In this document: one piece after another, positions 1-7,439 of the stretch | Layout: the number at the start of each line of letters is the position of its first letter | Position numbering within the stretch: position 1 is the first letter of the stretch | Source: Firmicutes bacterium UBA3932 | GTDB lineage: Bacteria; Bacillota; Clostridia; Peptostreptococcales; Anaerovoracaceae | Assembly: GCA_002385825.1 (NCBI GenBank) | Contig: DGEG01000033.1 | Location: 1 to 17,547 of the forward strand | Length of the DNA: 17,547 nucleotides | Direction of reading: 5' to 3' | Notes under the pieces: generated by a model | What the model saw: the letters and a program-made list of their open reading frames with translations, nothing else | What the model was told of the DNA's origin: nothing | The model's database searches: none | Position numbers and translations under genes: made by a program

Positions 1-23
1 ATAAAGTCTTTTATTTTGTTCAT
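1..23 (-). CDS. 5' end of a divergent gene leaving the window (partial, unidentified)
   Basis: On the minus strand an ATG at 21-23 opens a frame (MNKIKD...) that runs off the left edge. It is preceded by a good ribosome binding site (AGGGGA on the minus strand, about 9 nt upstream) and by a well-spaced promoter at 92-120. Only about seven codons are visible, so no function can be given. The case rests on the start, Shine-Dalgarno site and promoter lying in the right order, divergent from the pseudouridine synthase gene. Confidence 0.5.
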
Positions 24-91
24 GTCTTCACTTCCCCTGAAATATTCGCAATTTCACAAGGATTTTTCCATTATGTCATCTCTTACGACTG

Positions 92-120
92 AATATATCA
101 CAAACCGCCAGGATTCTCAA
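92..120 (-). promoter_or_regulatory. Sigma-A type promoter for the divergent left-edge gene
   Basis: On the minus strand TTGAGA (115-120) and TATATT (92-97) are separated by exactly 17 nt. The start point would be near 85, giving a leader of about 60 nt before the ATG at 23. Seen by eye, not tested. Confidence 0.55.
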
Positions 121-152
121 ATTACAATTTGATTACTTTATATGGATAGCTT

Positions 153-181
153 TTGCCAATGTAAAACAGATGGTGTATAAT
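153..181 (+). promoter_or_regulatory. Sigma-A type promoter for the pseudouridine synthase gene
   Basis: TTGCCA (153-158), a 17-nt spacer and a perfect TATAAT (176-181). The predicted transcription start is near 188, which falls on the second in-frame ATG of the downstream gene. The ATG at 170 therefore lies inside the promoter and cannot be used from this transcript. Confidence 0.7.
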
Positions 182-196
182 GTGTCAATGGTAAGA

Positions 197-1186
197 ATGA
201 AAATAACTGCAAATGAAGAAAACCAACGATTGGACCGCTTCCTTAAGAAGTATTACCGGAATGCGCCTCTAAGCTATATTTATAAACTGCTGCGGACCGG
301 TGTGAAGGTGAACGGCAGGCGGGTTCCGCCAAATACTAGATTGACTCTGGGGGATGAGCTCACCATAGATATATCCGAAGAAGAGCAAAGGGCGTATCTG
401 GCAAGGGAAAAGCCTCGCGCATCCAAGAGGCAGTTTCAGGTGGTATACGAAGATGAAAATCTTCTCATAGTGGAAAAACCCTTTGGTTTGCTCGTACACG
501 GCACCGCAGAAGAAGGGAAGGAAACGCTCTCCAACCAGGTCATGGCCTATCTCATCGATTCGGGAGCATACAGCCCGGATCGGGAAAAGACTTTTGTTCC
601 TTCACCGGTGAATCGGCTCGATCACAATACTACAGGGCTTGTGATTTTCGGCAAGAATGCGGAGGCGCTTCGAAGTCTCTCCAGGATGATGGGTGAAAAA
701 AATTTTATTCGCAAGTATTACCTCGCCATCGTGCACGGAGAGATGAAGGAGGAGATCCTTCTTCGAGACAGGATGGAAAAGGATCGAGAAGCGAACAAGG
801 TCCGAATCTTAGATGCCGGGGCGGAAAAGGGCAAGCTCATGGTAACCAGGGCGAAGCCGCTGAAAAGGACAAATGGTTTTACTTTAGTGGAAGTAGAGCT
901 GGTTACGGGCAGAACGCATCAGATACGCGTCCATCTGGCTGAGGCAGGCTATCCGATTGTAGGGGACCGTAAATACGGCGACAGGCAGAGGGATGCAGAG
1001 TTGTTGCGGAAGTTTCCGCTTAAGGCCCAGTTCCTGCATGCCTACCGGCTGGTCTTCGAAAACTGTCTTCCGCCGCTGGACTACATGCGGGGCAGGGAGT
1101 TTAAATGTGAGCTGCCGGCGGGGATGAAGAGGGTTTCAGAGGAATTGTTTCACGGCCCAAAACATGAAGATAAACGACGGATTTGA
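197..1186 (+). CDS. RluA/RluD-family 23S rRNA pseudouridine synthase
   Basis: Converts uridine to pseudouridine in RNA, by family most likely at rluC/rluD-type sites of 23S rRNA. The start at 197 gives 329 residues beginning MKITANEENQRLD, the usual start of this family. An N-terminal S4 RNA-binding domain covers roughly the first 55 residues, followed by the catalytic domain with the signature NRLDHNTTG; its Asp is the family's catalytic residue (the common form begins HRLD, here the His is Asn). A later GRTHQIRVHL motif is also typical. The longest frame begins at 170, but that ATG overlaps the -10 box, and no Shine-Dalgarno site precedes any of the three ATGs (170, 188, 197), so the mRNA may be leaderless or nearly so. 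Which of RluA, RluC, RluD or the Bacillus paralogues it matches cannot be settled here. Confidence 0.9.
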   Translation: MKITANEENQRLDRFLKKYYRNAPLSYIYKLLRTGVKVNGRRVPPNTRLTLGDELTIDISEEEQRAYLAREKPRASKRQFQVVYEDENLLIVEKPFGLLVHGTAEEGKETLSNQVMAYLIDSGAYSPDREKTFVPSPVNRLDHNTTGLVIFGKNAEALRSLSRMMGEKNFIRKYYLAIVHGEMKEEILLRDRMEKDREANKVRILDAGAEKGKLMVTRAKPLKRTNGFTLVEVELVTGRTHQIRVHLAEAGYPIVGDRKYGDRQRDAELLRKFPLKAQFLHAYRLVFENCLPPLDYMRGREFKCELPAGMKRVSEELFHGPKHEDKRRI

Positions 1187-1256
1187 AGAAATGAAGGATC
1201 TGTTTCTGAATGGAGCATTATAAACTAGTCAAGAATAGGAGCGAACAAGGAAAGAG

Positions 1257-1769
1257 ATGAAGCTTTGGATCAGAGATATGGCAATTGCTCTAATAATAGG
1301 GTTGTTGCTTACGCAGCTAATAAAGCCCACCATAGTCAGAGAGCATTCCATGGAAGCCACGCTGCAAGAATACGATTACATAATCCTCAACAGACAGGCA
1401 TACCTGTTCAGTGAACCTAAGGTGGGAGATATCATTGTATTTCACACGGACCTGGTTCAATCAAACGGAAAAGAAAAACTGCTGATTAAACGGGTTATCG
1501 GTTTGCCGGGTGATCGGATATTCATATCCGACGGAAAGGTGTACCGGAATGGGGAACCTTTGGACGAACCCTATACCCTGGACGGCTATACGGCTTCCGA
1601 GATGGAAGAGGTCGTGGTACCGGAGGACAGTCTTTTTGTAATGGGTGACAACCGGCAGAACAGCATCGACAGCAGGGACAGTTCAGTAGGCTTCGTCAGC
1701 TATGACAGCATTCTGGGAAAAGCGATAATCCGGCTATATCCCTTTAACAAAATCGGGTTGATACGCTAA
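1257..1769 (+). CDS. lepB: Signal peptidase I (first of a tandem pair)
   Basis: Membrane-bound type I signal peptidase (Ser/Lys dyad, S26 family) that cleaves signal peptides from exported preproteins on the outer face of the membrane. It has 170 residues with one N-terminal membrane segment (about residues 8-22). The nucleophile is Ser31 in REHSMEATL (usual form SMxPTL, with Ala for Pro here), the general base is Lys78 in LIKRVIGLPGD, and the box E motif is MGDNRQNSIDSRDS (129-142). The ribosome binding site AAGGAAAG precedes the ATG. It lies 70 nt after the pseudouridine synthase and 29 nt before its paralogue, with no terminator between them, so the genes are probably co-transcribed. Confidence 0.92.
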   Translation: MKLWIRDMAIALIIGLLLTQLIKPTIVREHSMEATLQEYDYIILNRQAYLFSEPKVGDIIVFHTDLVQSNGKEKLLIKRVIGLPGDRIFISDGKVYRNGEPLDEPYTLDGYTASEMEEVVVPEDSLFVMGDNRQNSIDSRDSSVGFVSYDSILGKAIIRLYPFNKIGLIR

Positions 1770-1798
1770 AAGCATCAGAGGCAGGCGGAAGGAAGAAA

Positions 1799-2323
1799 AT
1801 GAAGCGAATCATAAATGAATATGGCAAACCTATTCTTTTCGCTTTGTTGATCGCCATATTAGTCACAAGTATGATACGTCCTACTTTGGTCCGGGAGTAT
1901 TCCATGTACCCGACCATTGTCCCCTATAGTTATATCATCGTAAATAAGCTTCCGTATATTTTTGGCACACCGGCTTACGATGATATAATCGTGTTCAACA
2001 CGGATATCGATACGGAACACGGGGAAGGCAGAAGATTGATCAAGCGGGTCATCGGCGTTGCCGGAGATACTATCGAGATTAAGAACGGAAAGGTATATCG
2101 GAACGGAGAAGTTTTGGAGGAAGACTACGTTTATGGTGGAGTAACACCCGGTGAAATGGGGCCTGTGGTGGTTTCTGAAAACCATGTCTTCGTCATGGGG
2201 GACAACCGGCCCGTGAGCCTTGACAGCAGAGATGCTGCGGTGGGTGAGGTTGCCTTGGAAGACATCTTCGGCCGGGCAGACTTCAGACTGTTTCCGTTCA
2301 ATCAGTTCGGAGTTATAAAATGA
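1799..2323 (+). CDS. lepB: Signal peptidase I (second of a tandem pair)
   Basis: Second type I signal peptidase, 174 residues, with one N-terminal membrane anchor (about 10-26). The catalytic Ser35 lies in REYSMYPTI, Lys82 in [11 protein letters not shown], and the MGDNR...SLDSRD box at 133-145. About half of its positions match the preceding gene product, including the central GKVYRNGE stretch, so the pair is a local duplication that has diverged. The ribosome binding site is GGAAGGAAG. Its stop overlaps the smpB start (ATGA at 2320-2323), implying translational coupling. Substrate preferences of the two copies cannot be read from sequence. Confidence 0.92.
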   Translation: MKRIINEYGKPILFALLIAILVTSMIRPTLVREYSMYPTIVPYSYIIVNKLPYIFGTPAYDDIIVFNTDIDTEHGEGRRLIKRVIGVAGDTIEIKNGKVYRNGEVLEEDYVYGGVTPGEMGPVVVSENHVFVMGDNRPVSLDSRDAAVGEVALEDIFGRADFRLFPFNQFGVIK

Positions 2324-2781
2324 GACAGAAGAAAATCATCGCAACGAACAAAAAAGCAAGACACGATTTTTTTATAGATGAAATATATGAAGCAGGGATC
2401 GTACTGACCGGTACGGAGATCAAATCCATTCGCCAGGGAAAGATCAACCTGAAGGAGAGCTTTGCAAAAGTCCAGAATGGAGAGGTCTTCGTTCATCAGA
2501 TGCACATCAGTCCCTATGAGCAAGGCAACCGTTACAATGTGGATCCGGTGCGTCCCAGAAAGCTGCTCTTGCATAAGCAGGAAATCCGAAAGCTCATCGG
2601 ATATACGACTCAGAAGGGGATGACGCTGGTTCCCCTGTCGGTTTACATAGACGAACGTGGCCGGGCCAAAATGGAGTTGGCTTTGGCCAGGGGTAAGAAA
2701 CTCTATGATAAGCGCGAAGATATTGCAAAGCGCGATTCTGAACGCAGGATGCAGCAGGCTATGAAAAAGGCCCGGGAATAA
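2320..2781 (+). CDS. smpB: SsrA-binding protein SmpB
   Basis: Small basic protein that binds tmRNA and brings it to stalled ribosomes in trans-translation. The 153 residues are full length for the family. Diagnostic stretches are the N-terminal [20 protein letters not shown], the [18 protein letters not shown] region, HISPYEQGN, and the basic C-terminal tail [18 protein letters not shown], which in the family folds into the decoding channel. The start overlaps the stop of the second signal peptidase gene by 4 nt. The RNA partner gene ssrA begins 111 nt downstream, a common arrangement in Bacillota. Confidence 0.96.
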   Translation: MRQKKIIATNKKARHDFFIDEIYEAGIVLTGTEIKSIRQGKINLKESFAKVQNGEVFVHQMHISPYEQGNRYNVDPVRPRKLLLHKQEIRKLIGYTTQKGMTLVPLSVYIDERGRAKMELALARGKKLYDKREDIAKRDSERRMQQAMKKARE

Positions 2782-2835
2782 TATGTTTTCCAAATACAGT
2801 CGATAGAAAGGTCATTGAAATTACAAAATTTAACT

Positions 2836-2864
2836 GTTACAAAAATTGAATTTTGCGGTATAAT
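2836..2864 (+). promoter_or_regulatory. Promoter of ssrA
   Basis: GTTACA (2836-2841), 17-nt spacer, perfect TATAAT (2859-2864). Initiation near 2871 would give a short 5' leader of about 22 nt, which RNase P would remove to form the mature tmRNA 5' end at 2893. Confidence 0.65.
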
Positions 2865-2892
2865 GATAGTGCGAAATGCATTCTCAGATTAT

Positions 2893-3249
2893 GGGGGTGA
2901 ACCTGGTTTCGACGGGGGTGCGGAATCAAGATAAGCGAGCCGTAGTTTGCCAATCTACGTTAAAAATGGCACGTTAAATATAAACGCAAAGAACAGAACA
3001 AACTTCGCACTGGCAGCTTAAGCCGTCGCGCGTCAGCTCCGATTTACCTGTAGGTCGGAAGTCCTGGCGTCAAACATACAGGAAAACCTTATGTGAGCTC
3101 CTAGTAGCATAGGGGAACAATAGGATAGCCGGATTCGAAGCCTGCTGATGGGCGTCGGATGAGGCGAAACAACAAAACATCAGCTGCGCTCGGAGAAATT
3201 CTTGAGGAAGCGCTTTCGGACGTGAGTTCGACTCTCACCACCTCCACCA
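2893..3249 (+). ncRNA. ssrA: tmRNA (transfer-messenger RNA)
   Basis: Rescues stalled ribosomes by acting first as tRNA-Ala and then as a short mRNA. The 5' end GGGGGTG (2893-2899) pairs with CACCTCC (3239-3245), giving a 7-bp acceptor stem with the G3-U pair that AlaRS recognises. Then come discriminator A3246 and an encoded CCA (3247-3249). The T-arm is GTGAG-TTCGACT-CTCAC (3222-3238). The conserved 5' segment GGTTTCGACGGGG follows the acceptor strand. The tag reading frame runs from GCA at 2986 to TAA at 3019-3021 and encodes AKNRTNFALAA, ending in the ALAA degron seen in most bacteria. smpB is immediately upstream. Confidence 0.96.
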
Positions 3250-3255
3250 GAAAAG

Positions 3256-3300
3256 GTAATGACCACGGCCTGTCATGGGTATGTGGTCATTGCTTTTTTT
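3256..3300 (+). terminator. Intrinsic terminator of ssrA
   Basis: AATGACCAC (3258-3266) pairs perfectly with GTGGTCATT (3283-3291), extended by two more pairs including one G-U, and is followed by seven T (3294-3300). It lies 7 nt after the CCA end of tmRNA. Confidence 0.9.
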
Positions 3301-3541
3301 ATGTTCAGGGGAGTCGAACTCACGTCCAGAGGGGGGTATTGGGGGGAGGCATCTCCGATAAGAGCCTCGATATTGATTGAGCGGAGTACAACTTCTGGGG
3401 TGATAAAAAAATCCATAAACGCAATGATAGCCAAATGATGTAAACACCGTTGCAGTTCACGGGGCCGACAACCGGCCAACGTAATCAAAAAACGAAAGCG
3501 TCGATTTAGCTTATTAAAATTTAATTATCTTTAATATAATA
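3301..3541. other. Non-coding stretch with an inverted copy of the tmRNA T-arm
   Basis: No convincing gene. GAGTCGAACTCACGTCC (3311-3327) is the exact reverse complement of 3218-3234 in the tmRNA T-arm. A small hairpin GGCCG-ACAAC-CGGCC lies at 3463-3477. Minus-strand open frames of about 70 codons cross this stretch and the ssrA terminator, but they have no ribosome binding site or recognisable domain. The rest is AT-rich. It could be the remains of an element once inserted at ssrA, or simply spacer. Confidence 0.5.
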
Positions 3542-3571
3542 ATGGCATTTTTTTCACAAACAGGATATAAT
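3542..3571 (+). promoter_or_regulatory. Probable promoter of the metal-binding protein gene
   Basis: A perfect TATAAT at 3566-3571 with ATGGCA (3542-3547, 4 of 6 consensus positions) 18 nt upstream. The -10 box is strong and the -35 box is weak. A copper-type operator was not recognised. Confidence 0.5.
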
Positions 3572-3636
3572 TAAGGTAGATAGCGGATCGGCTGCAAAAG
3601 AAATAACCGGAGGATTACGAAAGGAGGGTTGATAAT

Positions 3637-3864
3637 ATGAAATCGGCAAAGATTCATTTGGAGACCTTGGGATGTCCGCTGTGCATGCAAAAAATCGAAG
3701 CGGCAGTTAAAAAGCTGGATGGTATCGATAAAGAATCGGTAGAAGCGATATATCATACAAGCATTATAAAACTAAAATTTGATGAAGGGAAAATATCGCT
3801 GGGAGATATAGAAGGTACAATCAACAGCATGGGATTTGAAGTTAATAAGTCGCAAATAACATAA
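3637..3864 (+). CDS. Small heavy-metal-associated (HMA/CopZ-like) domain protein
   Basis: A 75-residue stand-alone ferredoxin-fold HMA domain: one beta-alpha-beta-beta-alpha-beta unit with the metal site LGCPLCMQKIE, where Cys13 and Cys16 form the CxxC motif. In CopZ and relatives this pair binds Cu(I) or another soft metal and passes it to a P-type ATPase or a regulator. Here the usual Met before CxxC (GMTCxxC) is replaced by LG, so metal identity is uncertain. Ribosome binding site AGGAGGG (3622-3628) is strong. It has its own promoter and terminator, and no metal ATPase or metal-responsive regulator is nearby, so it is an isolated gene. Confidence 0.8.
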   Translation: MKSAKIHLETLGCPLCMQKIEAAVKKLDGIDKESVEAIYHTSIIKLKFDEGKISLGDIEGTINSMGFEVNKSQIT

Positions 3865-3872
3865 TACAATAT

Positions 3873-3907
3873 ACCCTGTAATCTCAAGAATTACAGGGTT
3901 GTTTTTT
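3873..3907 (+). terminator. Intrinsic terminator after the metal-binding protein gene
   Basis: CCCTGTAAT (3874-3882) pairs with ATTACAGGG (3890-3898), with a 7-nt loop and TTTTTT at 3902-3907. The convergent AraC gene ends at 3974, and the minus-strand side is also fairly T-rich, so it may serve both directions. Confidence 0.85.
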
Positions 3908-3973
3908 CGTTTCATGCGCCTGATCCAATTAAAGGAATTATTAATGGTGGAAATGCACTTTTTGTATCGTTTC

Positions 3974-5833
3974 CTACCCTAAATTATGAATTTCTATAAA
4001 GACCAGGGATTCCGGCTCCATATCGAAATTCAAATCGAGCCTTTCTTTCGCCTCAACGCAGGAGAGCTGCACGGTGCCGGCTGAAATAGTATCTATATGG
4101 GACTTTATTGAATCTGTCAAAACCGGCGGGTTCTTTAATGCTTTCAGCGTTTCGAAGCAGTTATGCTCTTTCGTGAAACTTCTCTCTATGATATACCTTT
4201 TTCCCCGTATGCCGTTTATGTGAATATGAACTTTTAGCTTTGAATTGTCGTCCGTTTGAAAAATCAAAAGGTAAACTGTTTTTTTGTTTTTTACAATCAT
4301 ATATTGATCCCGGTGCTCCGTTATTGCCCCGCTTATCTGTGAAATAATTGAATAGGCAAAGTAAAACGGGGTCAGTAGCCCTTCCGGGGTGAATAAAGCT
4401 GCCGGTTGACCTGTAAGGCGAATGCTTTCGAGAGGATTATCTAAGATATGAGCCAAAGCGGCGCAGACGGTATTGCTTTCTACAATTTCCACGGGGTTTG
4501 GCTCCTTCAAACTGCCTTTCTCCCCATCTTCGATAGCTTTATCGTGTGAAACCAAGGAAATGCCCAAGGATTTGATAGTATTTTCCGATTCCCGGTCGAT
4601 GGATTGCCCTGTTATAGCAACCTGCAAGGGTAGGTTTAAGGTCTGCAATGCGAGAAGAATGTTCATGACTTCTTGTTTGCTTTTTCCGGCCAGCAATTGA
4701 TAGTCAACTACTATGGACTTAGGATTTAACTCTAATATCTTGTCTTTCTGATAATTGAGCATAAACATATCTTCGCCGGAGGCAAGGCGTATCTTCAAAG
4801 GAAAGGCTTTTTTTATATTTTTCCCGCTCCGACAACTATATTTCACGGGTATAAAAATATGATGTGATGACTTGGCCAAGTGCTCGCTGCTTCTCTGAGG
4901 GGCTGAGAGAAGATAGGGCTCCAACAGTGCAATTGCGTCTTTTTCCGAGAAGGGGCCGTGATAGCTTCTCTCGCAGGGTTTAAGATTTGCCCTGTATTCT
5001 GCCGGAGTCATATCGTACCAGGCCTTAAAGCATTTATTGAAATAGGCCAGGGACGAAAAACCGCATGCCTGGCTTATCTGGGTTAAAGTCAGTTTATTTT
5101 CCACTAATAGTTTTTCCGCATGTTCGAGCCTGATATAGTTTAGAAAGTTTTGGAAGCTGAGTCCTGATGTATTCTTTATGAGATGAGATATGTAATACGG
5201 ATTAAGGTATACAACGTTGGAGAGGTCTTCCAAGGTGATTCTCTGGTCGTAGTTTAAATAGATGTATTTTATGATCTTGTATAATCGGCTCAGATCTATG
5301 TCGTTGGGGCTGCCGTAATCAGCCTTGAATTTGTTGTCTTCTATAAAGAAACCCTGGAATTGATTTACAAGGGTGAAAACAAGATCATTTATGCATTCCA
5401 TCAACAGGGGATGATTGTTTGGTTCGTTGAAATAGGTCAGGGCGGTTTTGGCAACGTAATGCTTAAGTACCGAGACTTTTTTCTGCAGATCCTGATATTT
5501 TAATGTTGAAGACTTTCTGTAATCTTCGCAGGCAAAGATCATATAGTCGATGTCGGGATAAAGGTCTGTAAAGAACTGGAGATTAATGTACATGTCAAGC
5601 ATCAGAATGTCCTCGGATGAATCGAAAATCCGATGCATGTCCGTAGTATCTACGATTAACAAATCTCCTTCTTTGAGGGTATAGAGTACATTATGTATTT
5701 GGCACTTGGTTGTACCTTTTAATGCAAACAGCATTTCCATTTCGTTGTGGTAGTGGAAATACTCTTCTGCGACGTTGGAAAAAGAAATGGTGAAGGGAAG
5801 ATCGCTTTTGTATTCTACAGTTTCCAGCAACAT
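3974..5833 (-). CDS. AraC-family transcriptional regulator with C-terminal GH39-like domain
   Basis: DNA-binding regulator of 619 residues from the chosen ATG at 5833. An N-terminal cupin-type sensing domain includes FHYHNEMEMLFALKG (near residues 26-40) and ends near TTDMHRIF. Next comes the two-helix AraC DNA-binding domain (about 190-285), with ITLEDLSNVVYLNPYYISHLI and LTQISQACGFSSLAYFNKCF; PAEYR closes it. The last 300 residues resemble the GH39-like domain that many clostridial AraC regulators carry (for example the PEGLLTPFYFAYSIISQI region), most likely as a ligand-binding module rather than an enzyme. The frame is open up to a TTG at 5938, but that has no ribosome binding site, whereas the ATG at 5833 has AGGGGG 9 nt upstream. 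It is divergent from the saccharopine-dehydrogenase-like gene, its likely target. Inducer unknown. Confidence 0.85.
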   Translation of the reverse strand: MLLETVEYKSDLPFTISFSNVAEEYFHYHNEMEMLFALKGTTKCQIHNVLYTLKEGDLLIVDTTDMHRIFDSSEDILMLDMYINLQFFTDLYPDIDYMIFACEDYRKSSTLKYQDLQKKVSVLKHYVAKTALTYFNEPNNHPLLMECINDLVFTLVNQFQGFFIEDNKFKADYGSPNDIDLSRLYKIIKYIYLNYDQRITLEDLSNVVYLNPYYISHLIKNTSGLSFQNFLNYIRLEHAEKLLVENKLTLTQISQACGFSSLAYFNKCFKAWYDMTPAEYRANLKPCERSYHGPFSEKDAIALLEPYLLSAPQRSSEHLAKSSHHIFIPVKYSCRSGKNIKKAFPLKIRLASGEDMFMLNYQKDKILELNPKSIVVDYQLLAGKSKQEVMNILLALQTLNLPLQVAITGQSIDRESENTIKSLGISLVSHDKAIEDGEKGSLKEPNPVEIVESNTVCAALAHILDNPLESIRLTGQPAALFTPEGLLTPFYFAYSIISQISGAITEHRDQYMIVKNKKTVYLLIFQTDDNSKLKVHIHINGIRGKRYIIERSFTKEHNCFETLKALKNPPVLTDSIKSHIDTISAGTVQLSCVEAKERLDLNFDMEPESLVFIEIHNLG

Positions 5834-5886
5834 TCTTTCCAGCCCCCTGAATCGAAAATCTTTTTTGCTAAAAAATATATCAAATC

Positions 5887-5916
5887 TTGCGATTATTGTG
5901 TCTGAGCGATTCGCAA
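5887..5916. promoter_or_regulatory. Candidate operator (inverted repeat) in the AraC/oxidoreductase intergenic region
   Basis: TTGCGA (5887-5892) and TCGCAA (5911-5916) form an inverted repeat separated by 18 nt, upstream of the regulator's start and within the divergent intergenic region. AraC proteins more often bind direct repeats, so this is only a candidate. Confidence 0.25.
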
Positions 5917-5946
5917 TAAAAATAGACCATTCTGACAATTCTGTCG

Positions 5947-5993
5947 TTTCAATATTTTGTTTGTTTAATTATAATCTAATTAACTTTATAAAT
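5947..5993 (+). promoter_or_regulatory. AT-rich promoter region of the oxidoreductase gene
   Basis: A perfect TATAAT at 5970-5975 has only a poor -35 (TTTCAA, 5947-5952). A second possibility is TTGTTT (5961-5966) with TTTATA (5985-5990). A good -10 with a weak -35 fits a promoter that needs an activator such as the divergent AraC protein. Confidence 0.4.
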
Positions 5994-6023
5994 CAAAAAT
6001 AAGTGTGGAGAGGTGAAATTTTA

Positions 6024-7244
6024 ATGAAAAAGATATTAATTCTGGGAGTGGGAGCGCAAGGGTCGACGGTTGCCCGACGTATGGATGAAGAGCCGAAAGT
6101 GGCAGAGATTATTTGCGCGGATTACGATGAAAAGGCAGTAAATGAACTTGTCAAAGAGTTGAAAAAAGCCAGAGGCATGAAGATTGATGCCAGCAAAAAA
6201 GAGGAAATCGTAGCGGCTGCAAAAGGCGTGGATTTAATTATCAATGCATTGCCCTTGGCTTTCGGCCCCAACGTGTTAGAAGCGGCTATCGAGGCTAAGA
6301 CGAACTATCAGGACTTTGCTGCCACGGATGCGCTTACGGATAACTGGGTTGAGGGTATTAAACTTATGTACACCGAGTATAGCAGGCGCTTTGCAGAAAA
6401 CGGCAAAACCGCCATTATCGGTACAGGATCTGCACCGGGCTTGATCTGCGTCGTGGCAAGGAACGCCATGCGTTATCTGGATACTTGTGAAACGATCTAT
6501 AATATCGTATACGAAGGCGTGGAGGCAAAGAGATTCCTCCCCTTCTGGTGGTCACCGATCACGGCGTTGTCTGATATGAGCGAAGACGCCTATGCCTATG
6601 TAAACGGAGAGATAATTAGGACAAAGCCTTTCAGCGATCCAATATATAGAAAATACGACTATCTGGACGAGGAAGTCAAGCTTGTAGAACACGCACACGA
6701 TGAGCCGTTACATATGGGCTTGAACGCAGAAAAATTCTTTAAAGGAGCAAAGAATATTTACTTCAAGTACGGAGGAGCAGGCGTAAACTTCTCAGAACCT
6801 TTGTATCGCGCCGGCCTGCTGTCTCGTGAACCCGTAGAAGTCGATGGAGTTAAGGTGATTCCTTTCAACTTTGTGCTCAAGCACCTGCCGCCGGCTCCGA
6901 AATACAAAGAAGAAATCAAAGAAATCATCGAAGAGGGCCTCGTTTCCGATACAGGCGCCATGGTGGTTGAAGCCATAGGTACAAAAGACGGCAAAAAAGT
7001 CTTAGTGGAGTCCCATGTGTTTGCTCCTGGTCTCGTCGAATCCTTTGAAAGGTCAGGACTTACAGCTGAAATGTATTTGACAGGTCAGGGAGGCGCTCTG
7101 TTTACGAAAATGTTTGTCGAAGACCTGTATACGCAAAAAGGATTGATCTCATCCGACATGCTTACATTTGAGCAAGTAGACTACTATCTGGAACAGGCTA
7201 AGAAATTAGATATTACTGTAAATGTTGAAGTTAAAGAACTTTAA
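6024..7244 (+). CDS. Saccharopine dehydrogenase-like NAD(P)-dependent oxidoreductase
   Basis: Soluble oxidoreductase of 406 residues. It starts with a Rossmann nucleotide-binding motif (MKKILILGVGAQGSTVARR, GxGxxG at 8-13), with an acidic residue after the second strand (CADYDE) that favours NAD. The GTGSAPGL segment near 135-142 and the overall layout match the saccharopine dehydrogenase / lysine 6-dehydrogenase-like family, whose members act on amino-acid-derived C-N bonds. The exact substrate cannot be read. The frame extends up to a GTG at 6003, but the ATG at 6024 has AGGTG 8 nt upstream and begins right at the Rossmann strand. It is divergent from the AraC regulator and followed, after a hairpin and a new promoter, by an aldolase-family gene. 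Confidence 0.8.
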   Translation: MKKILILGVGAQGSTVARRMDEEPKVAEIICADYDEKAVNELVKELKKARGMKIDASKKEEIVAAAKGVDLIINALPLAFGPNVLEAAIEAKTNYQDFAATDALTDNWVEGIKLMYTEYSRRFAENGKTAIIGTGSAPGLICVVARNAMRYLDTCETIYNIVYEGVEAKRFLPFWWSPITALSDMSEDAYAYVNGEIIRTKPFSDPIYRKYDYLDEEVKLVEHAHDEPLHMGLNAEKFFKGAKNIYFKYGGAGVNFSEPLYRAGLLSREPVEVDGVKVIPFNFVLKHLPPAPKYKEEIKEIIEEGLVSDTGAMVVEAIGTKDGKKVLVESHVFAPGLVESFERSGLTAEMYLTGQGGALFTKMFVEDLYTQKGLISSDMLTFEQVDYYLEQAKKLDITVNVEVKEL

Positions 7245-7302
7245 TAACCGACATATGGCTTGATTGCATCGATCGACAGAAAGCAAATTAATAGTAGTAA
7301 CC

Positions 7303-7329
7303 CAGGCCACGGGATTGACCCGTGGCCTG
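7303..7329 (+). terminator. Strong GC-rich hairpin after the oxidoreductase gene
   Basis: CAGGCCACGGG (7303-7313) pairs perfectly with CCCGTGGCCTG (7319-7329) around a 5-nt loop. No T-tract follows, so it is not a textbook intrinsic terminator. It may stop transcription inefficiently or protect the 3' end of the mRNA. The promoter of the next gene starts 18 nt later. Confidence 0.5.
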
Positions 7330-7346
7330 ATCAATTGCACAACATG

Positions 7347-7375
7347 TTGAAAAAGTGTAAGAGAGCAACTACAAT
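7347..7375 (+). promoter_or_regulatory. Sigma-A type promoter of the aldolase-family gene
   Basis: TTGAAA (7347-7352), 17-nt spacer, TACAAT (7370-7375). Transcription would start near 7382, just before the 12-bp palindrome at 7391-7419. Confidence 0.65.
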
Positions 7376-7390
7376 ATAACAGGTGCAAAC

Positions 7391-7439
7391 TTGTATTTGG
7401 TGCCAGACACCAAATACAACTTGATACCAAATACAGCTT
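7391..7439 (+). promoter_or_regulatory. Palindromic 5' leader with a repeated 3' arm
   Basis: TTGTATTTGGTG (7391-7402) pairs perfectly with CACCAAATACAA (7408-7419) around CCAGA. The 3' arm recurs 17 nt later: ACCAAATACAACTT (7409-7422) and ACCAAATACAGCTT (7426-7439) differ at one base. The 5' arm can therefore pair with either copy, and the second copy ends right beside the ribosome binding site AGGAG (7441-7445). It could be a translational switch or a REP-like palindromic repeat. Confidence 0.6.

Noticed and set aside
1191..1223. 10-codon mini-ORF between the pseudouridine synthase and first signal peptidase genes
   Set aside because: Too short, no ribosome binding site, no sign of leader-peptide function such as a codon run or attenuator.
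2302..2793. 163-codon minus-strand ORF opposite smpB
   Set aside because: Antisense shadow of smpB, whose family motifs and coupling are clear on the plus strand.
3159..3380. 73-codon plus-strand ORF running across the 3' half of ssrA and its terminator
   Set aside because: It lies inside the tmRNA gene, has no ribosome binding site, and passes through a strong intrinsic terminator.
3273..3488. 71-codon minus-strand ORF downstream of ssrA (also an overlapping one at 3235-3447)
   Set aside because: No Shine-Dalgarno site, no recognisable domain, and it crosses the ssrA terminator. Noted only as possible debris in the finding on the inverted T-arm copy.
5834..5938. N-terminal extension of the AraC regulator to a TTG at 5938
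   Set aside because: No ribosome binding site at the TTG. The ATG at 5833 has AGGGGG at ideal spacing, and family members begin at about this point.
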